Positions 35,831 to 46,208 of a DNA stretch of 64,000 bases are shown one piece after another. The notes beneath the pieces were generated by a model, which did not search any database, was not told the DNA's origin, and saw only the letters and a program-made list of their open reading frames with translations. Source of the DNA: Candidatus Marinarcus aquaticus. Lineage in GTDB: Bacteria > Campylobacterota > Campylobacteria > Campylobacterales > Arcobacteraceae. Each line of letters begins with the position of its first letter. The first letter of the stretch is position 1. The position numbers and the translations under genes are program-made. Where the stretch lies: positions 310,001-374,000 of the forward strand of contig NZ_PDKN01000001.1 of NCBI RefSeq assembly GCF_004116335.1. The letters run 5' to 3'.

Positions 35831-36348
35831 TACGAGAGTGGGGATATATCATCCTTTTTTTATACTCATTTGGTGGTGGTTTTTTAGCCTTAGCAGTGGC
35901 AGGAGTATTGTCATATGCAGGTGATTTAAATATCTTCATCTCGATTTTAGTGGCTGGAAGTTCAAACTTTTTAGGAGATCAATTTCTCTTTTTATTGGCA
36001 CGAAACAATAAATCCTATGCCAAAGATATGATGAAAAAGTATGGACGTAAAGTCGCTTTAGCACATTTGATGATGCGACGATATGGCTCATACGTAATTG
36101 TGGTTCAAAAGTATATTTATGGAATTAAAACACTCATCCCTCTAGCCATGGGATTAACAAAATATGATGCTAAAAAATTTATGCTGTTCAATATTTTAGC
36201 AACGATTCTTTGGTCCGTGGTAGTGGGATATGCCAGTTATTTTATGGGAAACATTATTTTATCTCATGCAGAAGAGTATAAGTATTATGGAGTAGGGGTT
36301 GTCTTTTTAATTATCTTAGCAGTCTCGATTTATCTCAAACGAATATAA
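35818..36348 (+). CDS. DedA-family membrane protein
   Basis: 176 residues with a GTG start at 35818, preceded by AAGGAG at 5-base spacing inside the previous gene. The DedA/SNARE-associated motif region includes GSSNFLGDQFLFLLARNNKS and the conserved VVQKYIYGIKTLIPLAMGLTKYDAKKFMLFN. Family members act in envelope homeostasis as lipid (undecaprenyl-phosphate) flippases or proton-coupled transporters. Slightly short for the family, but intact in the core. Confidence 0.88.
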   Translation: MEELIREWGYIILFLYSFGGGFLALAVAGVLSYAGDLNIFISILVAGSSNFLGDQFLFLLARNNKSYAKDMMKKYGRKVALAHLMMRRYGSYVIVVQKYIYGIKTLIPLAMGLTKYDAKKFMLFNILATILWSVVVGYASYFMGNIILSHAEEYKYYGVGVVFLIILAVSIYLKRI

Positions 36349-36368
36349 AGAGAAATCTCTTTATATTC
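36341..36368. terminator. Bidirectional terminator between dedA and the chemoreceptor
   Basis: GAATATAAAGAGA (36341-36353) and TCTCTTTATATTC (36356-36368) form a perfect 13-bp dyad. The dedA TAA (36346-36348) is in the left arm, and the chemoreceptor stop (36368-36370) starts on the last base of the right arm. Confidence 0.65.
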
Positions 36369-38854
36369 TAAAAACTTTCCCACTCATCTTCATGTTCAGT
36401 TTTAGGTTTTGAAGCCACGTTTACTGTCTTTTTTTTCAACTCTTCTTTGTACTCTTTTTTTACACTTGGCTCTTTGTACAGCGTCTCTGTTTTTTTATTT
36501 TCAGTTGCTTTGACTTGAGTTGGTTTTGGTGTTGGAGTGGATTGATGTAAAGCTTTAATTCTTTTTTCAACGTCTCTTTTTTCTTCCCCCTGATATTGCA
36601 TGTTGATGGTCTGTTTTCGTAATACAATTTCATCTTTACCATCAAACTCTTTGGCATTGGCATGCTCAATGATCATCTCTGAAATTTCTAATGTTTTTCG
36701 TGCAATTGAGTCTGCTTCACTTGCATGTGTTGCATTCTCTTGGGTGATTTTATCCAAGGTATTCACGGCGTCATTGATTTGTACCATACCAGCAGACTGC
36801 TCTTTACTTGCATGCGTAACGTTATCGATTAGATCAATGGTGTTTGTGATATTTTCATTGAGGTCTTTATACCCTTCAATCATTGACGTTGCAATTTTTT
36901 TACCTTCGGTGGTTTTAAGTTGCGCATTTTCAACAAGCTCTTTAATCTCTTTGGCTGCTTCCGCACTTCGTGAAGCGAGGTTACGTACTTCTTGCGCAAC
37001 CACAGCAAAGCCTTTACCTGCTTCTCCAGCAGTGGCAGCTTCAACGGCGGCGTTAAGTGATAGGATATTGGTTTGGAAAGCAATTTGGTCAATGACGGTA
37101 ATAGCCTCATTAATCGCCGTGGTCTGTTCATTGATATCTTCCATTGCACGTGCGGTGTTATTGGCCAACTCTTCACCCATTGAAACAGAGTGTTTAACTT
37201 GCTCTCCGTATTGTGCCATTTGAATGGTGGTTTGTGTATTGCTTTGAATATTGGAAGTAATCTCTTCTAAACTTGCCGCTGTCTCTTCTAAACGTGCAGC
37301 TTGGTCATTGGCAGCATTGGCAATTTTATCCATATTATTGGTCAAGGTCTGTGCATTTTGTCCTAAGACCATACCACTTCGTTTGTTTTCAACCAATGTT
37401 TCTGTGATGACTTCGCCTAAAATATTGACATCATTTTCAAGCTCTTTGATTACCCCTTCTAAATCATTGGCTTCAATTTTTGGTCTGAAATCAAGTTTAG
37501 AGTAGAGGTTCAGAACTTTCATGATTTTAGACATGTTTTCATTGAGTGTGTGTAACATTTCGTTGATGATGTTTTTAAGTTCACTCAATGATGGATTGTT
37601 TGAATCTCCATGAATTCTTGTATCTAAATGCCCCTTGTTGATCTTATTGGCTACTTCAATGGTGTTTTTAATCAACTCTTTGTCCATACGAATATACTCT
37701 TTGGTTCGATTGATGTTTTCATTAATCATGCGCGACATCATTCCCAATTCATCTTGTGAATCAATGGTTTCAAGATGTATGTCCTCTTTTTCATAATTGA
37801 TAAAAGCAAAGAAATCCGTCAATCCACGTTTTACAACATCCACATCTAACAAAATAGTAAAGGCAATGGTTCGAGCTAATACCAAGGTGATGCCAATACC
37901 CAAAGCACTTAAACTCCCAAATAAAATCAAGTCAAAATTGGCCACACTCTCTTGTTTTGTTATGGTGGATTTCAGTGTATCGGCTAAGAAATTCTCTACC
38001 TCTTTTAATAAATTGATTTTTTGTGTGATTTGTCCAAACCAATAAGCTGACTCAATGCCAAAACCTTCCTTTTTGCCTTGATATAATGCAATATCTCGCA
38101 TACGATTCACTTCATTGACTGAATCACCCTGTACGGTTTTTTCATAAAAGGCTTTAGAGGCATCGGGAGCCACTTTTAAAAAGGCATCCATATAGGCATT
38201 TTGTTGTGCAATCAGACTTAAAAACTTCTCTTTCATACCTGGACCAAAATTGTCTCTTGCAAAGGTGTTTGTACCCACAGCTCGTTCAATTCCTGCACGC
38301 TCTTTAGAGAGTAAAAAGTTCATATAAGCCAAAATATCTTGTGATACTTGTGCACTGTTAGAGAGTTTGGAAATGGTACTGATAAGATCAAGCAAATGTG
38401 CATTGGTTTTGGTATAATAACCAATGGCATTGGCCGTTTGAATATCTAAATTCGTAACACTGGAACGAATATTTTCCAGTTTTGACAGTTCGCTCAATGC
38501 ATTATTGAGGTTGGTGACAAGTTCAGATGAATACTCATTAACATCAAATTGAGTTAAAAATAATTTTAATTCTGAAAGACGTTGATTGGTGTTTTCTCTT
38601 TGATTTGGCAGTTCGGTTGTAAACTTTGTGCCTTTACTTCCAAGGAACCCCGCAGTCATTCCTCGCTCTTTTTGCGTCTCATGCACCAGTGCACCAATTT
38701 TTGTAGACAACACAACCACATGTTCAAGTTGATGGAGTCTTTGGGCATCCTGGTAAGAGTTGTAGGTCAATTTTCCTGCAAGCAGGATCATAATAATTAA
38801 GGGTATGGACATAATCAAAATCAGTTTTTGTTTTATGGACAGTTTAGATAACAT
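36368..38854 (-). CDS. Methyl-accepting chemotaxis protein with a nitrate/nitrite-sensing (NIT) domain
   Basis: 828 residues. TM1 is near residues 10-28. The periplasmic NIT domain contains the hallmark [17 protein letters not shown] and a second [11 protein letters not shown] helix. TM2 is at about 310-335, followed by HAMP-like segments, a long helical cytoplasmic part and the signalling tip [39 protein letters not shown]. The C-terminal tail is charged and flexible, with no clear CheR pentapeptide. The ATG at 38854 has AAAGGAG 6 bases upstream. Ligand class is inferred from the NIT domain. Confidence 0.93.
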   Translation of the reverse strand: MLSKLSIKQKLILIMSIPLIIMILLAGKLTYNSYQDAQRLHQLEHVVVLSTKIGALVHETQKERGMTAGFLGSKGTKFTTELPNQRENTNQRLSELKLFLTQFDVNEYSSELVTNLNNALSELSKLENIRSSVTNLDIQTANAIGYYTKTNAHLLDLISTISKLSNSAQVSQDILAYMNFLLSKERAGIERAVGTNTFARDNFGPGMKEKFLSLIAQQNAYMDAFLKVAPDASKAFYEKTVQGDSVNEVNRMRDIALYQGKKEGFGIESAYWFGQITQKINLLKEVENFLADTLKSTITKQESVANFDLILFGSLSALGIGITLVLARTIAFTILLDVDVVKRGLTDFFAFINYEKEDIHLETIDSQDELGMMSRMINENINRTKEYIRMDKELIKNTIEVANKINKGHLDTRIHGDSNNPSLSELKNIINEMLHTLNENMSKIMKVLNLYSKLDFRPKIEANDLEGVIKELENDVNILGEVITETLVENKRSGMVLGQNAQTLTNNMDKIANAANDQAARLEETAASLEEITSNIQSNTQTTIQMAQYGEQVKHSVSMGEELANNTARAMEDINEQTTAINEAITVIDQIAFQTNILSLNAAVEAATAGEAGKGFAVVAQEVRNLASRSAEAAKEIKELVENAQLKTTEGKKIATSMIEGYKDLNENITNTIDLIDNVTHASKEQSAGMVQINDAVNTLDKITQENATHASEADSIARKTLEISEMIIEHANAKEFDGKDEIVLRKQTINMQYQGEEKRDVEKRIKALHQSTPTPKPTQVKATENKKTETLYKEPSVKKEYKEELKKKTVNVASKPKTEHEDEWESF

Positions 38855-38943
38855 GGTTTTCTCCTTTGAATCACTCATTTTATGATTTTAAAGATATAAT
38901 ATGAGTATATAATAACAAAAATAACAAAAAAGGTACATTTATC

Positions 38944-40308
38944 TTGACATTTAATCAGCTAAATTTAGAAAAAGAATTAATAAGTAACTTGAACTCATTG
39001 GCTCTTACACATTTAACCCCTATTCAAGAACGTTCTTTGCCAAAAGCATTGCAGGGTGAAGATATTGTGGCAAAAGCCAAAACAGGTTCAGGGAAAACCA
39101 TTGCATTTTCACTGCCCATTATACATACGTTAAATGTTAAAGAGTTTCGCATTCAATCACTTGTATTAGCACCCACACGAGAGTTGGCGAATCAAATTGC
39201 CAATGAGATACGAAAATGTTCTCGACACATTCACAATGTTAAAGTATTGACTTTGTGTGGGGGCGTACCTTTTAAACCACAAGTGGCATCTTTGTATCAT
39301 GGTGCTCATATTGTTGTAGGAACACCTGGAAGAATTTTAAAACATATTCAAGAAAAAAATCTTGATTTGAATCATATTAAACAATTTGTTTTAGATGAAG
39401 CCGATAAAATGTTGGACATGGGTTTTTATGAAGATATTGAAAAAGTGATTGAAGCGCTTCCAATAAAACGACAAACGATGCTCTTTTCTGCAACGTATGA
39501 AGAGAACATTCAAGCTTTAGCAAATGAAGTGATGCACAACCCTTCATTTATTGAAGTGGAAGAAGAGGAAAAACCTTTTATTCAACAATACTTTTATGAA
39601 GTGAACGAACATCAAAAAACAGCGTTTATTCCTGCACTCATACAAAACCATGAAGCCCAAAGTACGTTGATATTTTGTAACACCAAAGTACAATGTGATG
39701 AAGTGGCCGATGAGTTGTACAATATGGGCTTAGATGTCTTAACACTGCACTCGGATTTGGAGCAAAAAGAGAGAGATGAGACCATCACTCTTTTTGCTCA
39801 TAAATCCTATCCGATCTTAATTGCAACGGATGTCGCTTCACGAGGCTTGCATATTGATGACATTGATTTGGTGATTAATTACGATTTAGCACGAGATGAA
39901 AAGGTGCACACCCATCGCATTGGAAGAACAGCACGAGCTGGAAAGGGTGGACTCTCCATCTCTTTATTTTGTGAAAATGAAGTCTCATATGCACAAGAGT
40001 TAAGTGAATTTTTTGATCATACTGTAAAAGAGAGTATTGAGAACATCTCCAATGAGAAAGATTTTATCATTGATGCGCCTTTTAGAACACTTTTTATTAA
40101 TGGTGGAAAAAAACAAAAACTCAGAAAAGGGGATATTTTAGGTGCGTTAACGGCCGGAGTTGGTTTGAAAAAAGAGCAAATCGGTCAAATAGACTCTTTT
40201 GATTTTTGCTCTTATGTAGCGGTAAAAAAAGAGGTGATAAAAGAGGCACTTGAAGGTTTATCCAATAACAAAATTAAAGGGAAATATTTCAGAGTGTTTG
40301 AGAAGTAG
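38944..40308 (+). CDS. dbpA: DEAD-box RNA helicase DbpA
   Basis: 454 residues. ATP-dependent RNA helicase of 50S ribosome assembly. Motifs: TPIQERSLP (Q), AKTGSGKT (I), PTRELANQI (Ia), LDEADKMLDMGF (II, DEAD), SAT (III), and ATDVASRGLHIDDIDLVINYD...HRIGRTARAG (V and VI). The C-terminal DbpA domain (about 380-454, RTLFINGGKKQKLRKGDILGAL) recognises 23S rRNA hairpin 92. The start codon is TTG; no in-frame ATG lies near, and AAAAGGT lies upstream. Confidence 0.93.
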   Translation: MTFNQLNLEKELISNLNSLALTHLTPIQERSLPKALQGEDIVAKAKTGSGKTIAFSLPIIHTLNVKEFRIQSLVLAPTRELANQIANEIRKCSRHIHNVKVLTLCGGVPFKPQVASLYHGAHIVVGTPGRILKHIQEKNLDLNHIKQFVLDEADKMLDMGFYEDIEKVIEALPIKRQTMLFSATYEENIQALANEVMHNPSFIEVEEEEKPFIQQYFYEVNEHQKTAFIPALIQNHEAQSTLIFCNTKVQCDEVADELYNMGLDVLTLHSDLEQKERDETITLFAHKSYPILIATDVASRGLHIDDIDLVINYDLARDEKVHTHRIGRTARAGKGGLSISLFCENEVSYAQELSEFFDHTVKESIENISNEKDFIIDAPFRTLFINGGKKQKLRKGDILGALTAGVGLKKEQIGQIDSFDFCSYVAVKKEVIKEALEGLSNNKIKGKYFRVFEK

Positions 40309-40327
40309 TGTAAAGCTAATGTAACTG

Positions 40328-40336
40328 CACTTATGT
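40328..40336 (+). promoter_or_regulatory. Extended -10 promoter of the parvulin gene
   Basis: The TGTTACAAT just after 40325 matches the TGnTANAAT pattern found at other operon starts in the window. The predicted start lies about 30 bases before the ATG at 40371. Confidence 0.4.
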
Positions 40337-40370
40337 TACAATCACGCACAAAAATTAAAAAGGAACCAAC

Positions 40371-40652
40371 ATGGCAACAGCAACAGCACGACACCTACTT
40401 GTAGACTCCGAAGAGTTATGTAATGAATTAAAACAACGCATTCAAAATGGAGAAGATTTTGCCGCAATCGCACAAGAGTATTCTCAATGCCCTTCAGGAC
40501 AAGCAGGTGGAGATTTAGGGAAGTTTTCACAAGGTCAAATGGTACCTGAGTTTGACAAAGTGGTTTTTAATGAAGCTTTAAATGAAGTTCATGGACCAGT
40601 AAGAACAAATTTTGGTTACCACCTATTAGAAATCACTTCTAGAGAGGATTAA
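40371..40652 (+). CDS. Parvulin-type peptidylprolyl isomerase
   Basis: 93 residues, essentially a single rotamase domain: ARHLLVDSEELCNEL, FAAIAQEYSQCPSGQAGGDLGKFSQGQMVPEFDKVVF and VRTNFGYHLLEI. This is the size and sequence style of E. coli PpiC, a cytosolic prolyl isomerase. No signal peptide. Confidence 0.93.
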   Translation: MATATARHLLVDSEELCNELKQRIQNGEDFAAIAQEYSQCPSGQAGGDLGKFSQGQMVPEFDKVVFNEALNEVHGPVRTNFGYHLLEITSRED

Positions 40653-40675
40653 AAGAGGGCGAAAGCCCCTTTTAA
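40649..40675. terminator. Bidirectional terminator between the parvulin and HD genes
   Basis: TTAAAAGAGGGC (40649-40660) pairs with GCCCCTTTTAA (40665-40675) with one bulged A, closed by a GAAA tetraloop. Both stop codons (40650-40652 and 40672-40674) are inside the arms. Confidence 0.75.
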
Positions 40676-42264
40676 CTGAATATCTCAAAGAGGATGGATT
40701 TTAGCTCCTCTTTCATTTCCTCATTGAGATTATTGTTACTGTAAATATAAAAAGGCACGGTATTTAACATCGATTGTTTTAACCGTTTTCTCACCGTTGA
40801 GATCTCATCAATTAAAATCAAACTTTTTCCATCATACAAAGAAAACTCTTTTTCAATTCCCAAACTAAAAGAGACCACTTGATAGGCAAAAAAGGTGTCT
40901 TGATTTTGTGATTCATACTTTTTCGTAAATTCATCGAGCCTTTTTTGAAGCCGTTTTAAATTGTGTTCTGAGATGTATCCAAAACTCTCTCTGAATTTAT
41001 AGCGTTCAATGGTTGTAAATCCTAAGGTGTTGTAAAATTCATTGAGGTTTTTCCATGTCGCTTTAAAAAAACGTTTTCCAAACAAAACCTCTTCAAAACA
41101 GACCAAATATTTCTTCTCTTCATTATTGAGGTGTTTTTTATTTTTAATACTGAAGTACTCTTTTTTAAACAAAGAGATTAACCAGTTTTCATCCAATAAA
41201 CTCACCACATCAAGTTTCTTATCTTTGTTTTTCTCTTCTAAAAATTTCCAAAGCATACTAATAGAGTCGGTTACATTTCTGCTTTTTTTATGGTTAGAGA
41301 AGTATTTTTGAGAAAGATAAAGCACCACATTTTCTAAAAGTGCATCGGTTTTGGCAATACCGTAGTTAAAGATGACTTTTTTATAAAGATTAAATCGCAT
41401 TTCAAGCATGTGTTCAATGTCAATAAGTCCCATGTCTAAAAAGCTTAAGTGGTATCCTGCTTCATCTTTTACAAGTACGGTTTGTTTGGTGATACGTATA
41501 TGATCATTGGCTCCACCAATGTAACCAGAAGCGAGCATATCTCGGTTGATATAATCCAATCTGTCTGCATCTACTGTAGAACTGATGATTTGGTGCAGTA
41601 CTTTAAAGTCAAATCCCTCATAAACTTGTTCTTCCAAAATCATGATACACACGCGGTGAATCAGCTTTAAATACTCTTTTTGTTTGGCTTTTATGATTTG
41701 AGGCAACTCTGTTTCAAACAGAATATCAATAAGCTCTTTACCGATGGCTTCATGAAGTACCAACATACTGTTTTGTGTGGTTTTCTCATAAATGTGTTTA
41801 AACTCCATTTGCACATCTGAGAGTTTTAAATCACTCGTACTCTCTAAAGTGTTGTAGACTTTTTTAAGAGCATACTCAACTTGGTGTGAAAAAGGCAGAT
41901 GCCCTACATCATGCAACAGTCCAGCCAAACGAAGTGCTTGAAGTACGATATTATAGACTTCTCGTTGACTTTTCGATTTTGTAGGAATGGTGAATTGATA
42001 TAACTCTTTGTTGTCAAAGTATGAGATACCTCCATCCAAAGGGATGTTGAGATTATCCTCTTTGATGATGTTTTTTATCACTTTTTTTAACTCTTTCAAA
42101 AAAGAGTTTTTGGCCACATTTGAAGCATTTAAAAGGGCATTTTCAAGCATGTATGAGCTTAAATGCATCGTTCCAAGTGAGTGAATAAAACGCTTTGTAG
42201 TAATAGAAGGATAAGAGAAATAGGCCAATGCATTTTGGGTAATGAATTGAAGCCTATTTAACAC
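40672..42264 (-). CDS. HD-domain phosphohydrolase (COG1078 type)
   Basis: 530 residues. The N-terminal HD domain has metal-binding GLLHDVGHLPFSHQVEYAL and the later Asp in VDADRLDYINRDMLASG, typical of dNTPase-related HD proteins (SAMHD1/YwfO group). The C-terminal half is helical and unassigned. The nucleotide substrate is not predictable. It lies 83 bases downstream of the PhoH gene on the same strand and may be cotranscribed with it. Confidence 0.85.
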   Translation of the reverse strand: MLNRLQFITQNALAYFSYPSITTKRFIHSLGTMHLSSYMLENALLNASNVAKNSFLKELKKVIKNIIKEDNLNIPLDGGISYFDNKELYQFTIPTKSKSQREVYNIVLQALRLAGLLHDVGHLPFSHQVEYALKKVYNTLESTSDLKLSDVQMEFKHIYEKTTQNSMLVLHEAIGKELIDILFETELPQIIKAKQKEYLKLIHRVCIMILEEQVYEGFDFKVLHQIISSTVDADRLDYINRDMLASGYIGGANDHIRITKQTVLVKDEAGYHLSFLDMGLIDIEHMLEMRFNLYKKVIFNYGIAKTDALLENVVLYLSQKYFSNHKKSRNVTDSISMLWKFLEEKNKDKKLDVVSLLDENWLISLFKKEYFSIKNKKHLNNEEKKYLVCFEEVLFGKRFFKATWKNLNEFYNTLGFTTIERYKFRESFGYISEHNLKRLQKRLDEFTKKYESQNQDTFFAYQVVSFSLGIEKEFSLYDGKSLILIDEISTVRKRLKQSMLNTVPFYIYSNNNLNEEMKEELKSILFEIFS

Positions 42265-42347
42265 TTTGGTTTGTAAAATTTTATCTTCTAGTTTGGTATA
42301 CTCGATATGATTATAAATCGTATCATTGACTAATCTGTTTTGGATGG

Positions 42348-43724
42348 TTATTTTTTCCTTTTCTCAAAAATTCGTTCTGTAAACTCAGCAAATTTACCTC
42401 GAACAGCTTTGTCCAATTCGATGGCAAACATGTTCAGTTCGGGATGTTTGTTGTTGGTTTGTTTTAACAGTGAGGTTAACCCATTGTTGTATTTGTTTAA
42501 ATACATGTTGTCAATTTGTCGGTTGGACCCAATGACAATCGCTTTACACGACTCATCTAAACGAGAAAGGATAAGTTGGGTGGTTTTTTCACTGCTGTTT
42601 TGCCACTCATCCATGATGACAATCGCTGAACTGAGTGTTCGTCCTCTGGCTTCCCCTGGCCAAAGTGTTTCAATACAGTATTTGTCTGTCAGTTCTGCAA
42701 TTTTTGATTGGATGGACTCTTTGTTCTCTCTGTTTTCACTCTTTTTAAGATGTTTCTTTGCAATAAACTCCAAAGTGTCTTGCAGTGCCATGTTGTAAAT
42801 ACGAAACTTCTCATCATTACCCGATAAGAAACCTATTTCTGCACCTTGGTCGAGTGATTCAATCGAATTTCGTACATAAACAATCTTGTCATAAAACCCT
42901 TTATCAATCAATCTCATGCCTGAAACAATTGAGAGTAGGGTTTTACCTGAACCCGCTTTGGCATCAATGACCAACAGTTCATAACTGTTTGATAATAGTG
43001 CTTTCATAAAGAGTTTTTGTTTTAAGTTAACAGGTTTAACAATAAGTGCTTTAAAGTCATCCTCTTTTAGAATATCCAAACGTTCATTAGCAATGATTCC
43101 ATACGTGGAGTTTCCATCATTGCTTTGAAAAGAGTACGAGAAGTTTTCAAATTCATAATCGCCATCGATTTGTTTGATGTCTTTTCCATCTAAAGCGTTA
43201 AACTCACTTGAATCCAATTCAAAAGGTTTAATAAACTGAAATTTAGGCACGGTCGATTTATCATCGTGCAGGGTTTCAGCTTTAATCCCTTTAAATTGTG
43301 CAAATGTACGTGCATAAATGTCAATGGATAAAAAGACAATTTGAATACCCTTGTAATAAAGCTGTGCAATACTGGCAACTTCAATGATACGTTTGTCATT
43401 GCTTTCACTTAAGTGTGCTTGTTCAATTTCAGATTCATATTTGTCTTTAGAGATAATATGAACACTCAACTCATCGTTATAGAGTTTAACGACTTTGAAT
43501 GACTCTTTATGGTCAACTTCTTTAATTTTCATTTTAGCAAGGAGTCTTGCAAACTCTCTGGAGTGGTACCCAATCTCGTTGGTTAATTTCTTCTTGTCTT
43601 CAAGTTCAATTAATACGGTTTCAGGAATGACGATGGTGTTTGATTTATTGTCAGAGACTCGGTAGAGGTTTTGTAGATTTTGTAAAATGATATTCGTATC
43701 TACGACATAAACTTTTTCTTTCAT
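42348..43724 (-). CDS. PIN-PhoH fusion protein (nuclease plus ATPase)
   Basis: 458 residues. The N-terminal PIN ribonuclease domain (about 1-150) has conserved acids in YVVDTNIILQN and PETVLIELEDKKK. The C-terminal PhoH/RecD-like ATPase (about 225-458) has Walker A AKAGSGKT and Walker B IVIMDEWQN, followed by QIDNMYLNKYNNGL. PhoH2-type fusions are RNA-unwinding nucleases. Full length, with no upstream antitoxin gene visible as in PhoAT. Confidence 0.92.
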   Translation of the reverse strand: MKEKVYVVDTNIILQNLQNLYRVSDNKSNTIVIPETVLIELEDKKKLTNEIGYHSREFARLLAKMKIKEVDHKESFKVVKLYNDELSVHIISKDKYESEIEQAHLSESNDKRIIEVASIAQLYYKGIQIVFLSIDIYARTFAQFKGIKAETLHDDKSTVPKFQFIKPFELDSSEFNALDGKDIKQIDGDYEFENFSYSFQSNDGNSTYGIIANERLDILKEDDFKALIVKPVNLKQKLFMKALLSNSYELLVIDAKAGSGKTLLSIVSGMRLIDKGFYDKIVYVRNSIESLDQGAEIGFLSGNDEKFRIYNMALQDTLEFIAKKHLKKSENRENKESIQSKIAELTDKYCIETLWPGEARGRTLSSAIVIMDEWQNSSEKTTQLILSRLDESCKAIVIGSNRQIDNMYLNKYNNGLTSLLKQTNNKHPELNMFAIELDKAVRGKFAEFTERIFEKRKK

Positions 43725-43764
43725 GGAAAAATTATAGCATGAATTTATTACATTTGTGTTACGC

Positions 43765-44964
43765 TCAGACTAAAATGTCTAAACATAAAATATAATCTTT
43801 GTCATCATGGCAAAAACACTTTGCAAAAGTACGGCACATATTCCCTGTGGCATGTGAGATATACTTTTGACTGATAAAGGTCTGGTCCTTGGATGTTTTG
43901 GTAATATAATAGTACTCTTTTAAATAGTGACTGTCCCCGTGTTGTGCAGGTTGAAAGAATTTTTTTGTTTCTCCTGAGATGATGGTCTCTCCAATTTGCC
44001 GAGCAGAATGATAATCAATGAGATACATCGCTTCGAGTTTGAGCTCTTGATTTAAAAATTCTTGAATTTTATTGCATGAAAAATCTTCAAGATTCATCGT
44101 CTTAATTTTCTCAATGACATAGTTGGAGTAGTTATTGGTGTGGTATAACAATGCCTCTTTTTTCTCTTTGTGCTCTTTGATCATTTTGAGATTCAATACA
44201 GAAATATCAGAAATTCTTTGAGCGATGTTGTCGTATTCCTTCTCTATTTTATCTTGCGGCGTAGAGAAATAAAACCCTTGATATATAGAGATGTCTGTTT
44301 TGAGGCATTTTAATATCTCATCATCTTGTTCAACGCCTTCGGCTAAAACAATGGCACCTATTTTATTACACATTTTACTGATGGCTTTGAGCACTTCAGA
44401 GTGAATAAAGTTGTAATGAATGTTGTGTATGATAGAACGATCCACTTTTACAATATCGGGTTTAACCAATGAGAGTCTATCAAACGTAGAACCTCCCATA
44501 CCAAAGTCATCTAAGGCAATATTAAAACCTCTGTTTTTATAAAAGGTGGTGAAGTTTTTAAGTTTTTTAGAGTTTTCAATTTTATCTTCTCGAATCTCTA
44601 AGACAATATTGCTGGGTGGTATTTTCTCAATTTTGCATATATTGTAAAAGTCAAAGTCATCAAAGTTGAGTTCCTCATCTATAAGTGAAGACTCGAAGTT
44701 TAAAAACAGAAGTACATCAGGGTTTTGTTCATAATAAGGTACAAATTTTTTGATGGCCAATGTGCGTACATATTTATCAAACTCAAATGTAAGATGGTGT
44801 GTTTTGACCTCTTCAAACAAATGCACCGGAGAAATCACCAAATCTTGCTTAAAGCCTCTTGTTAATGCTTCGTATCCTATGATTTTTTTATTCACTGTAG
44901 AGATAATGGGTTGAAAATAGATTTTAATGTCGTATTTGTTTAATATATGTTCTAATTTCATCAA
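43765..44964 (-). CDS. EAL-domain cyclic-di-GMP phosphodiesterase
   Basis: 399 residues. The EAL domain (about 1-245) retains key residues: EALTRGF, LNFESS (Asn), LEIRED (Glu), DDFGMGGSTFDRL, KVDRSII and AEGVEQ. It is therefore likely an active c-di-GMP hydrolase. The C-terminal 150 residues look like a separate sensor domain ending in a cysteine-containing strand region (NMCRTFAKCFCHDDKDYILCLDI). It overlaps the diguanylate cyclase gene by 4 bases, so opposing enzymes are co-translated. Confidence 0.92.
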   Translation of the reverse strand: MMKLEHILNKYDIKIYFQPIISTVNKKIIGYEALTRGFKQDLVISPVHLFEEVKTHHLTFEFDKYVRTLAIKKFVPYYEQNPDVLLFLNFESSLIDEELNFDDFDFYNICKIEKIPPSNIVLEIREDKIENSKKLKNFTTFYKNRGFNIALDDFGMGGSTFDRLSLVKPDIVKVDRSIIHNIHYNFIHSEVLKAISKMCNKIGAIVLAEGVEQDDEILKCLKTDISIYQGFYFSTPQDKIEKEYDNIAQRISDISVLNLKMIKEHKEKKEALLYHTNNYSNYVIEKIKTMNLEDFSCNKIQEFLNQELKLEAMYLIDYHSARQIGETIISGETKKFFQPAQHGDSHYLKEYYYITKTSKDQTFISQKYISHATGNMCRTFAKCFCHDDKDYILCLDILV

Positions 44965-46052
44965 TCTATTTCCACCCTGTTTCTTCCATTTTTCTTTGCT
45001 TTATACAGTGCATTGTCTGCTTTTTTTATAAATTCATCAATCGTGTATGAACGGTTGTATTCAACTAAACCCATACTTACTGTGATGTTGCCTACGGTCT
45101 CAAATTCAAAAAACTCGACTTGTTTTCGAAGTTTATTGGCAATACGTTTGCTTTGTGTGAGTGTGGTTTGAGAAAGCAGAAGCACAAACTCTTCTCCACC
45201 CCATCTGGCAAAAGTATCACTGCTGCGAATGTTTTGTGAAATCACACTGGATAACTCCACTAAAACAGAATCCCCAACATCATGACCATAGGTATCATTG
45301 ATGCGTTTAAAGTGGTCAACATCAATAAAGAGTAAACAAAAGTTCTCTTTATAACGTTCAAATTTTTTACACTCATACTCCAAAATATCATCAAATTTAC
45401 TTCGATTATAAATATTGGTTAAATAGTCCATTTGCGCTTGTTTTTTGAGTGACTCTTTTTGGTTTTTAAGTTTTTGTAAAATCTCTTTTTCATGGCTGAT
45501 GTCACTGAAAATAGCAATGTATGAACTGATTTTGTCTTCTTCAAATACGGCCGTTATAGATACTCTTTGATGATATATTTGACCATCTTTTTTGCGGTTC
45601 ACAATTTCACCGTTGAAGTAGCCTTCGCTTTGTATTTTATTCCATAACTTCTCATAGAATTTTTGTGGATGGTGTCCCGATTTAAGTATATTTACTTTTT
45701 GGCCCAATACTTCCTCTTTTTTATATAAAGTAATGGTTTCAAAATACTTATTGACATATTCAATGGTGCCATCTTTACTTGTAAGCATGATACCTTTGGG
45801 AATATTTTCTAAAAGGGTTTGTTGTACGCTTTTGGTATGTTTATCAATATTTTTTGAAAACAGTGCAAAAAAATTGACAAAAAACATATACGTGATGATA
45901 AACAATACAACAATTAAAAATGCTCCTTCAGCACTGACCATATTATTTGTAACAAGGGCAACTAAGAAAAGTGCGTATATAAACAATAATACAAACAAAA
46001 ACATCTGCTTAAGTTTGTAAAAGTTGTTTATAAAACTGAACATTTCCCCCAT
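44961..46052 (-). CDS. Membrane diguanylate cyclase with PAS sensor
   Basis: 363 residues: two transmembrane segments (about 16-35 and 42-64), a PAS domain with PAC (about 80-195; GTIEYVNKYFETITLYKKEEVLG) and a GGDEF domain (about 210-363) with active site RWGGEEF. An RSSD inhibitory I-site lies five residues before the active-site motif, so product feedback is expected. It makes c-di-GMP at the inner membrane. It is the first gene of a cyclase/phosphodiesterase pair. Confidence 0.93.
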   Translation of the reverse strand: MGEMFSFINNFYKLKQMFLFVLLFIYALFLVALVTNNMVSAEGAFLIVVLFIITYMFFVNFFALFSKNIDKHTKSVQQTLLENIPKGIMLTSKDGTIEYVNKYFETITLYKKEEVLGQKVNILKSGHHPQKFYEKLWNKIQSEGYFNGEIVNRKKDGQIYHQRVSITAVFEEDKISSYIAIFSDISHEKEILQKLKNQKESLKKQAQMDYLTNIYNRSKFDDILEYECKKFERYKENFCLLFIDVDHFKRINDTYGHDVGDSVLVELSSVISQNIRSSDTFARWGGEEFVLLLSQTTLTQSKRIANKLRKQVEFFEFETVGNITVSMGLVEYNRSYTIDEFIKKADNALYKAKKNGRNRVEID

Positions 46053-46183
46053 CCTTCATTTTATGTTAATATTATTTTATCATGTATGCTGTCACATATA
46101 CAAGTTAAACTGTATAGAAAATAGACACTCTAAACAAATGACTAAAAAAATTATTTTTATACTTCAAAGAGTTAAAAAGCTTG

Positions 46184-46192
46184 TGATATAAT
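46184..46192 (+). promoter_or_regulatory. Extended -10 promoter
   Basis: TGATATAAT (TGn plus TATAAT) lies 17 bases before the ATG at 46209, with AAAAGGA as ribosome binding site in between. Confidence 0.55.
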
Positions 46193-46208
46193 ATCTAAAA
46201 GGATTGGC

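Noticed and set aside
36600-37223. A 207-codon open frame antisense to the chemoreceptor gene.
   Set aside because: It is the mirror of a strongly coding MCP signalling domain, has no ribosome binding site and shows composition typical of antisense shadows.
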